Part shown: positions 1 through 5,219 of the stretch, in pieces
Layout: each line of letters begins with the position of its first letter
Numbering within the stretch: position 1 is the stretch's first letter
From: Paludibacter sp.
GTDB lineage: Bacteria; Bacteroidota; Bacteroidia; Bacteroidales; Paludibacteraceae
Assembly: GCA_024709185.1 (NCBI GenBank)
Contig: JANJXE010000341.1
Location: forward strand, 1 to 6,311
Direction of reading: 5' to 3'
DNA: 6,311 nt
Notes under the pieces: model-generated
Database searches by the model: none
Told to the model about the DNA's origin: nothing
Seen by the model: the letters and a program-made list of their open reading frames with translations, nothing else
Made by a program: the position numbers and the translations under genes

Positions 1-168
1 GCGCGTTCCAAACCACATCGTACCCAGTTCGTCCTGGTAAATCGACATGACAGTGAGTTGTGACAATCCGTCTTCAATACCAATTTTGGAAAAATAAACA
101 TCATCTGCAGCTGTCAAAGCCTGTAAAAACAGCACAAACAGCATTGAAATCGTATAGTGTTTTCTCAT
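1..168 (-). CDS. Exported regulator-propeller sensor, N-terminal fragment (probable HTCS-type two-component regulator)
   Basis: Partial gene: the first 56 codons read leftward from an ATG at 168 and leave the window in frame at position 1. Residues 1 to about 20 form a signal peptide (MRK, then the hydrophobic run ISMLFVLFLQALTA) with likely cleavage near Ala20/Ala21. The mature start shows FSKIGIEDGLSQLTV, then IYQDELGTMWFGTR. This is the EDGLS...V..I.QD..G.MWFGT signature of the first blade of two-component regulator propellers (Reg_prop family). In Bacteroidota such starts usually belong to very large inner-membrane sensors with a periplasmic propeller, often hybrid kinases ending in a response-regulator and AraC-type domain that control glycan-use loci. 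The kinase part is outside the window, so a propeller protein with another output domain is possible. It is transcribed divergently from the sugar kinase operon, which makes that operon a candidate target. Family assignment is firm; the HTCS subtype is inferred. Confidence 0.85.
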   Translation of the reverse strand, partial: MRKHYTISMLFVLFLQALTAADDVYFSKIGIEDGLSQLTVMSIYQDELGTMWFGTR

Positions 169-201
169 GGTCTTTTACTTATGCTTACGTAGATTTGGAT
201 T

Positions 202-234
202 CAAAAATACGAAATTTTAATGATTTAAGGCAAA
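202..234 (-). promoter_or_regulatory. Candidate Bacteroidota-type promoter for the propeller sensor
   Basis: Read on the minus strand, TTTG (234-231) is followed after 21 bp by TATTTTTG (209-202), an exact match to the Bacteroidota -33 TTTG / -7 TAnnTTTG pattern. The -7 element ends 33 bp before the ATG at 168, leaving a short AT-rich leader without a Shine-Dalgarno sequence, as usual in this phylum. The region is AT-rich, so a chance match is possible. Confidence 0.5.
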
Positions 235-250
235 TTCGTACAAAATGAGT

Positions 251-267
251 CTTTTTTCGAACAAAAG
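251..267. promoter_or_regulatory. Imperfect palindrome, possible operator between divergent promoters
   Basis: CTTTTTTCGAACAAAAG is an imperfect dyad: CTTTT pairs with AAAAG around a centre holding TTCGAA. It lies between the two candidate promoters of the divergent intergenic region. The hexamer TCGAAC at 257-262 recurs at 325-330, just after the -7 element of the kinase promoter. Position and symmetry fit a regulator site, but AT-rich DNA gives such dyads by chance and no binding protein can be named. Confidence 0.2.
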
Positions 268-295
268 TTGAACTAATAATTGCGGTTTTTGAAGC

Positions 296-323
296 TTGTT
301 ACTGTATTTTTTTAGTAATTTTG
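296..323 (+). promoter_or_regulatory. Candidate Bacteroidota-type promoter for the sugar kinase operon
   Basis: TAATTTTG at 316-323 matches the Bacteroidota -7 consensus TAnnTTTG exactly. TTG at 296-298 lies 17 bp upstream as a possible -33 element; a better TTTG at 288-291 sits 24 bp upstream, farther than usual. The -7 element ends 39 bp before the ATG at 363. The leader is AT-rich with no Shine-Dalgarno sequence. It would drive the three-gene operon 363-4092. Confidence 0.45.
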
Positions 324-362
324 CTCGAACTTTTTTACCACAAACACAGTTAATAATTACAA

Positions 363-1448
363 ATGAAAAAAATCTACTCTCAGTTTCAGCTGAAAAACGA
401 AATTGCTGAAATTAAACCATTGAAAATCGGACACATTAACGATTCTTTTATACTTTGGGGCACTAGTCCTGATGATGAATCGTATTTCTTACAACGTATC
501 AACCACAATATCTTTAAAGATGTAGAGGGTTTGCAACGGAATATTTGGGTAGTTACTGAACACATCAGGGCAAAACTACTGAAAGCGGGTGTACCCAATG
601 TTGAACAGCGGGTTATGAGAGTGATTCCGGCAAAAGATGGAAAGTTGTACCATAAAGATACTGATGGAAATTATTGGCGGGTGTATGTAAATATCAAAAA
701 CACACATAGCTTCGAACAAATAACGCCCGAACTGGCTTACGAGGTAGGCGTTGCTTTTGGAAATTTTCAAATGCAATTGGTTGATGTTCCCCGTGAAGAA
801 ATGATTGAATCGATTCCTGATTTTCACAATGTTGCTTTTCGGGTACAGCAATTGAAAGATGCTGTGAATCAGAATGCTGCAGGCCGACTGGAGAAAACTC
901 AATGGATGGTGGATGAACTGCTGAAACGGGCCGATGAAATGTGTTTGCCGCAACAACTCTATCGTGAAGGCAAAATGCCCGGACGAATAAACCACTGCGA
1001 CACTAAAATCAACAATCTCTTATTCAACGAAAAAAATGAACCTTGTTGTATTGTTGATCTCGACACCGTAATGGAAGGTATTGTACTTTCTGATTTTGGT
1101 GATTTTATGAGGACTGCTGCCAATACAGGTGCCGAAGACGATCCCAACCTCGACAATATTGATGTGAACATGGAAATCTTCGAAGCTTATACACGTGGCT
1201 ATCTGTCTTCAGCCACTTTTCTGACTCCCATCGAGCTGGAATACCTGGCTTTCGGCGCAAAAATGCTTTCCTATATGCAAACTGTTCGATTTTTTGCAGA
1301 TTACCTCAATGGTGATACCTATTATAAAGTTGCACATCCCGAACACAACTGGCAGCGTTCGCTTGCTCAGTTCAGGCTGTTACAGAAACAGGAAGAGAAA
1401 TTTCAACAAATGCAGGATATTGTAAAAAAATGTACTTCAAATAACTAG
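363..1448 (+). CDS. NahK-like sugar kinase (aminoglycoside phosphotransferase family)
   Basis: A 361-residue cytosolic kinase of the aminoglycoside phosphotransferase (APH) fold, close in length and layout to N-acetylhexosamine 1-kinase (NahK) of bifidobacteria. Expected reaction: ATP plus N-acetylhexosamine gives the sugar 1-phosphate and ADP; the substrate is inferred. The N-lobe carries GHINDSFIL (residues 23-31), the family's nucleotide loop, and FLQRINHNIFKDVEGLQRNI (42-61). The C-lobe has the catalytic loop RINHCDTKINNLLF (208-221), with Asp213 as expected base and Asn217 as metal ligand. The metal-binding segment IVDLDTVMEGIVLSDFGDFM (230-249) follows, with Asp232/Asp234. All hallmark kinase residues look intact. 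There is no signal peptide. An in-frame stop at 354-356 supports the ATG at 363. It is the first gene of the operon, 4 bp before the NagB-PIG-L fusion, which supports an amino-sugar role. Some databases label relatives 'desulfatase possibly for mucin'; the kinase motifs argue against that name. Confidence 0.85.
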   Translation: MKKIYSQFQLKNEIAEIKPLKIGHINDSFILWGTSPDDESYFLQRINHNIFKDVEGLQRNIWVVTEHIRAKLLKAGVPNVEQRVMRVIPAKDGKLYHKDTDGNYWRVYVNIKNTHSFEQITPELAYEVGVAFGNFQMQLVDVPREEMIESIPDFHNVAFRVQQLKDAVNQNAAGRLEKTQWMVDELLKRADEMCLPQQLYREGKMPGRINHCDTKINNLLFNEKNEPCCIVDLDTVMEGIVLSDFGDFMRTAANTGAEDDPNLDNIDVNMEIFEAYTRGYLSSATFLTPIELEYLAFGAKMLSYMQTVRFFADYLNGDTYYKVAHPEHNWQRSLAQFRLLQKQEEKFQQMQDIVKKCTSNN

Positions 1449-1452
1449 AATT

Positions 1453-3438
1453 ATGCACTTCGATTTAAGTTCAAAAATCACCCTGGAACGTATTCCGGAA
1501 CAGTATTACAAACCCGCCGACCTGATTGAAAAAATCAGACAGTCGCAGTATGAAAAAATTGAAACGGAAATCCACGACGAGCCTCATCATGCTTCCCGAC
1601 AAATTGCATCTGAAATAGCCACTTTGATTAAGAAAAAACAGGCTGAAAACAACACATGTGTACTCGGACTCTCAGGTGGTTCAACTCCCCTTTATGTGTA
1701 CGACGAACTGGTTAAGCTTCACAAAAAAGAAAAACTGAGTTTTCAGAATGTGATTGTATTTAATATTACTGAGCTCTATCCGGTACCTGACCCTCAGGCA
1801 CATTCCAACACAAAGTTGTTGAAAGAATACCTCATCAATAAGGTGGATATCAAAAAGGAGAATTTTCATACGCTTACCCCCTCCTCAACCGATAATCTGA
1901 ATCAATTCTGCTTCGATTATGAAACCAAAATCAAGCAAGAGGGTGGGCTCGATCTGGTACTGGTAAGCGTTGGCCTTGTGGGCAATCTGGCCTACAATGA
2001 GCCGGGCTCGAACATCGGATCGCGTACCCGACTGATGTTACTCGATAACGAGTCGCGCCGTGATTTGAAACATTTCTACAGCAATGCCCAGCAAATTCCG
2101 GCCTATGCTTTTACAGTGGGACTCTCCTCCATAATGGATGCCGGACAGGTGATCCTGATGGCCTGGGGCGAACACAAAGCTTCGGTTATTAAAAAAGTGA
2201 TAGAACAAAAAACCGATGATAATGTACCCGCGTCCCTACTTCAGCTGCATAAAAACGCCCGTGTAGTGCTCGATGTGAGTGCTGCACAACTTCTTACCCG
2301 TCTGAGTCAGCCCTGGCTGGTTGGCTCCTGCGACTGGACAAGTCAATTGATTCGTCGTGCCATCGTTTGGTTGTGCGAACAAACCGGCAAACCCATTCTT
2401 AAACTTACCAATAAAGATTACAACCAGCATGGTCTCGATGAATTACTGGTAAAACATGGTTCGGCCTACGATGTAAACATCCGTATTTTCAACGACTTAC
2501 AGCATACCATTACCGGATGGCCGGGTGGTAAACCCAATGCCGACGATACCAATCGTCCTGAACGGGCTAATCCGTTTCCAAAGCGGGTTATCGTGTTTAG
2601 TCCGCATCCCGACGACGATGTAATCTCTATGGGAGGCACCTTCCAGCGTTTGGTGGATCAGGGTCACGAGGTTCATGTAGCGTATCAGACTTCGGGAAAC
2701 ATTGCCGTAGGCGATGATGAAGCATTGCGTTATGTGGCAACCATGAAGAATATTGCCGGAAACTATTGTGATGGAAATATCGACAACCTGATTCAGAAGC
2801 TCGATCATACACTCGATTTACTAATGAATCCGAAACAATACGGCGACACCGTTCCCCGAGAAGTGTTGGAAGTAAAGGGACAGATTCGCCGGGAGGAAGC
2901 CCGTTCGGCCTGCCGTTTTGTTGGACTGAAGCCCGAAAATGTACACTTCCTCGACCTGCCTTTCTACGAAACAGGTCAGGTTAAAAAGGGCCCTATCTCC
3001 GAAGCAGATGTGAACATCATCATGGAACTGTTTGAAAAGGTTCAACCGCATCAGGTATATGTGGCAGGCGACCTGGCTGATCCACACGGAACACATAAGG
3101 TTTGTCTGAATGCTGCGCTGGCTGCGCTCGAAGAGATGAAAGATACGATAGCACTTAAGGATTGCCGTGTATGGATGTACCGGGGAGCATGGGCAGAATG
3201 GGAAATCGACCATATCGAAATGGCCGTTCCTATCAGTCCTGAACAGCTGTTGAGAAAACGTCATTCCATCCTGAAACATCAGTCGCAAATGGAAGCAGCT
3301 CCCTATATGGGCAACGACGAACGACTTTTCTGGCAACGGTCCGAGGAGCGTAACCGAGCCACGGCCTCACTGTATCAACAGCTGGGTCTTGCTTCTTACG
3401 AAGCTATCGAAGCATTCGTGGAATATAAATTTAAATAA
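1453..3438 (+). CDS. Glucosamine-6-phosphate deaminase-like / PIG-L (LmbE) deacetylase fusion protein
   Basis: A 661-residue two-domain cytosolic protein. Residues about 40-285 are NagB-like: phosphate loop LGLSGGSTPLYVY (71-83), FNITEL (103-108), LVSVGLVGNLAYNEPGSNIG (170-189), TVGLSSIMDAGQVILMAWGEHKA (split as 221-230 and 231-243) and the end segment LLQLHKNARVVLD (262-274). Residues about 377-600 are a PIG-L/LmbE zinc deacetylase domain: FSPHPDDDVISMGG (382-395) and DPHGTHKV (543-550), with His385, Asp388 and His548 as likely zinc ligands. In between lies an uncharacterised segment of about 90 residues. Known roles: NagB turns GlcN-6-P into Fru-6-P and ammonia; PIG-L enzymes deacetylate GlcNAc conjugates. 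Together they could replace NagA plus NagB. However, positions aligned with E. coli NagB Asp72, Asp141 and His143 are Thr106, Val176 and Asn178, so the deaminase half may be inactive or altered; Glu183 and Lys242 remain. I recall the same fusion, annotated as glucosamine-6-phosphate deaminase, in Bacteroides. The codons look more GC-rich than in neighbouring genes. It lies 4 bp after the kinase and 9 bp before the CBM9-like gene. Confidence 0.88.
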   Translation: MHFDLSSKITLERIPEQYYKPADLIEKIRQSQYEKIETEIHDEPHHASRQIASEIATLIKKKQAENNTCVLGLSGGSTPLYVYDELVKLHKKEKLSFQNVIVFNITELYPVPDPQAHSNTKLLKEYLINKVDIKKENFHTLTPSSTDNLNQFCFDYETKIKQEGGLDLVLVSVGLVGNLAYNEPGSNIGSRTRLMLLDNESRRDLKHFYSNAQQIPAYAFTVGLSSIMDAGQVILMAWGEHKASVIKKVIEQKTDDNVPASLLQLHKNARVVLDVSAAQLLTRLSQPWLVGSCDWTSQLIRRAIVWLCEQTGKPILKLTNKDYNQHGLDELLVKHGSAYDVNIRIFNDLQHTITGWPGGKPNADDTNRPERANPFPKRVIVFSPHPDDDVISMGGTFQRLVDQGHEVHVAYQTSGNIAVGDDEALRYVATMKNIAGNYCDGNIDNLIQKLDHTLDLLMNPKQYGDTVPREVLEVKGQIRREEARSACRFVGLKPENVHFLDLPFYETGQVKKGPISEADVNIIMELFEKVQPHQVYVAGDLADPHGTHKVCLNAALAALEEMKDTIALKDCRVWMYRGAWAEWEIDHIEMAVPISPEQLLRKRHSILKHQSQMEAAPYMGNDERLFWQRSEERNRATASLYQQLGLASYEAIEAFVEYKFK

Positions 3439-3447
3439 TCTTCAGAA

Positions 3448-4092
3448 ATGAAACGTATTAATGTGAAGTTTCTGCCCGAACTGGAAGAGATGCGAATCAA
3501 CGAAGTTGGTTCGTATCTCACTGCCACCACCCTTTGGCATCCAATTAAATGTGTAAATTGGCCTGCACAGTTCAACTATCAGCCTAATGTGAAGTTTATG
3601 ATTGCCCGTTCTGAATTGGCATTCTACATTTACTTTAAAGTGGAAGAAAAGGGTGTGAAGGCAGTCTATACCAACGACCAGGATCCGGTTTGGCAGGATA
3701 GCTGTGTGGAGTTTTTTGTTGGATTACCTCACGATTTAGGATATGCGAATTTCGAGTTTAATTGCATAGGAACTTGTCTGGCATCCCGGCGTACCTCCCG
3801 TAACGACAACATTCATCCGCTGACTCCATCCGAGATGGCCTCAATAGAACGTTATGCTACACTAGGAGATCTTCCGATTACAACTCACGAAAAAACCAAC
3901 TGGGAACTTTCGGTCAGAATTCCGTTTTCTGTACTGGGAATGAATCATGCGGAGAAACCAACTCAGCTAAGAGCTAATTTTTATAAATGCGGTGATGAAA
4001 CAGATACACCCCATTACCTCAGCTGGAGCGAAATAGACACTCCTGCTCCTGATTTTCATCAACAGGAGTTTTTTGGGGTACTAACAATTTGA
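3448..4092 (+). CDS. CBM9-like carbohydrate-binding protein without signal peptide
   Basis: A 214-residue protein resembling the carbohydrate-binding family 9-like proteins of Bacteroidota. Supporting segments are DPVWQDSCVEFFV (79-91), YANFEFNCIGTCLAS (99-113), WELSVRIPF (152-160), RANFYKCGDETDTPHYLSW (175-193) and the C-terminal IDTPAPDFHQQEFFGVLTI (196-214). The ending SW..IDTP.PDFH..EFFG is the strongest family mark. CBM9 folds are beta-sandwiches that bind sugar chain ends, and most are extracellular. This one starts MKRINVKFLPELEE, with no hydrophobic signal, so it should stay in the cytosol. That fits its place as third gene of a cytosolic amino-sugar operon, 9 bp after the fusion gene. 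It might bind a sugar phosphate or have a catalytic or regulatory job, but nothing in the sequence shows this. Five cysteines (35, 86, 106, 110, 181) also fit a reducing compartment. No truncation is seen. Confidence 0.75.
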   Translation: MKRINVKFLPELEEMRINEVGSYLTATTLWHPIKCVNWPAQFNYQPNVKFMIARSELAFYIYFKVEEKGVKAVYTNDQDPVWQDSCVEFFVGLPHDLGYANFEFNCIGTCLASRRTSRNDNIHPLTPSEMASIERYATLGDLPITTHEKTNWELSVRIPFSVLGMNHAEKPTQLRANFYKCGDETDTPHYLSWSEIDTPAPDFHQQEFFGVLTI

Positions 4093-4106
4093 TGAACTAA
4101 AGTACC
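4077..4106. terminator. Inverted repeat across the convergent gene ends, possible weak bidirectional terminator
   Basis: GGTACT at 4077-4082 and AGTACC at 4101-4106 form a 6-bp inverted repeat with an 18-nt loop. It spans the stop codons of the convergent CBM9-like and adaptor genes, which are only 4 bp apart. A second small hairpin, GGTT-ATA-AACC, follows at 4108-4118. Neither has a T tract on the proper side for either strand, so intrinsic termination here is doubtful. Confidence 0.2.
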
Positions 4107-5206
4107 AGGTTATAAACCCCATCTGTGGCATATTGACCCTCTTTTATTTCTTCCTTCAGCTCGGTCATTCCATTTTGTTGGCGACCCGTTTTAACCTCCA
4201 GTTTTTCAAATTCATACTTTTCGGCAGTCTTATCTTTTAATCGAAGTACATAGTTTGTGGATTCGCTTTTAAGAAAGGCTGCGGTGGGTAAGGCCTGAAC
4301 TGTAAAGGTCGATACAATAACATCACATACCAGCAGTTGATTTAGTATCAATTGTTGCGACTCTGAAGCCGGCAATTGAGCATAACATTCCACAACCCTG
4401 GCAGGCTCTGTCAACACTTTGCCGATGCTGCTTATAACTGCTGTCACTGGCAACTGACCTTTTGATGTCCTGATGCGAACCGGCTGTCCTTTTCTGATAG
4501 TGGCAGCATCTGATTCAAAAATAGATAGCTGTAACTGTAATCGGTAAGGATCAATTACCTCCAACAGGGTTGAATTACTGTCAACAAACGATCCGGAACT
4601 GATTCTTAATTGACCCGGAATTCCTGAAATGGGTGCCCGAACAGGATAGGTAGCGCTCAAGTTGCCGCTACTGATATCTTCCGGATTTAACCCCGCTACT
4701 GAAATCTTCATTTTTAGTACTTCATAGGAAGAACGGGCCAACAGGTACTCACTTTTCACCAGTTGGTATTCTTTTTCAGGTACAACTGAATTTTTAAACA
4801 GGTGATTTATGCGTTCATATTCGCCTTTTAAACGGTCATAGGTTGCGGATGTTTGCACAAATTCACGCTGTAAATCAAGAATCTCATTCCCTCCAATTTC
4901 GAAAAGCACCTGACCTTTGTGTACCGGATTCCCGCTTTGAACTTTTATTGACTTTACCACTCCACTTACAGGTACTGTTACCGAAACCATCCCATTTGGT
5001 AATGCAACTACCTTAGCATTGCAACTGACCACAGAATCGAAATCCACTTTCGATGGCTCACCAAGTTGCATCGCATTTAATTCAAATTGCTTACTGGTGA
5101 TGACTATTCCTTCTTCATTTTCCTCTTCAGTTAACTGCGATTGCCGCGTACATGACTGACTCATCAGCAGGACAAGGCCTAAAATTAACAGCTTAGTTGT
5201 ATTCAT
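4097..5206 (-). CDS. RND efflux periplasmic adaptor lipoprotein (membrane fusion protein, CusB/HlyD family)
   Basis: A 369-residue periplasmic adaptor that would link an inner-membrane RND pump to the outer membrane factor. The N-terminus MNTTKLLILGLVLLMSQSC is a lipoprotein signal with the lipidated residue at Cys19; the lipobox is loose (SQSC), as often in Bacteroidota. The first lipoyl half is VPVSGVVKSIKVQSGNPVHK (78-97), continuing GQVLFEIGG. A helical hairpin fills about 109-172, and the second lipoyl half is YPVRAPISGIPGQLRISSGS (187-206). Beta-barrel and membrane-proximal domains follow; VKTGRQQNGMTELKEEIKEG (338-357) is the usual C-terminal segment. Length is normal for the family. 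The layout resembles CusB/CzcB-type heavy-metal adaptors, but there is no His- or Met-rich metal-binding stretch, so the substrate is open. Cysteines 62, 274 and 294 are extra; Cys294 sits where relatives usually have a GM pair. The gene starts 13 bp after the TolC-like gene and is surely co-transcribed with it. Its 3' end nearly touches the convergent operon. Confidence 0.88.
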   Translation of the reverse strand: MNTTKLLILGLVLLMSQSCTRQSQLTEEENEEGIVITSKQFELNAMQLGEPSKVDFDSVVSCNAKVVALPNGMVSVTVPVSGVVKSIKVQSGNPVHKGQVLFEIGGNEILDLQREFVQTSATYDRLKGEYERINHLFKNSVVPEKEYQLVKSEYLLARSSYEVLKMKISVAGLNPEDISSGNLSATYPVRAPISGIPGQLRISSGSFVDSNSTLLEVIDPYRLQLQLSIFESDAATIRKGQPVRIRTSKGQLPVTAVISSIGKVLTEPARVVECYAQLPASESQQLILNQLLVCDVIVSTFTVQALPTAAFLKSESTNYVLRLKDKTAEKYEFEKLEVKTGRQQNGMTELKEEIKEGQYATDGVYNLVL

Positions 5207-5219
5207 AGGATTGTATTTG

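Noticed and set aside
60..248. Plus-strand open frame of 62 codons
   Set aside because: It lies antisense to the well-supported propeller-sensor start and runs into the promoter region; its translation has no recognisable motif.
576..995. Minus-strand open frame of 139 codons inside the kinase gene
   Set aside because: It is fully antisense to a kinase with intact motifs, has no operon context, and its translation shows no family signature.
363..1448. Aminoglycoside resistance enzyme or mucin desulfatase
   Set aside because: The kinase fold is shared with resistance enzymes, but length, the DTKINN and DLDTVM motifs and amino-sugar gene context fit NahK-like kinases; no sulfatase motif is present.
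2497..2812. Overlapping plus- and minus-strand frames around the PHPDDD region
   Set aside because: Both are shadows of the fusion gene in other frames, without motifs or plausible starts.
2821..3336. Minus-strand open frame of 171 codons inside the PIG-L half
   Set aside because: Long, but wholly antisense to conserved PIG-L coding sequence; composition rich in Cys, His and Phe is typical of a shadow frame.
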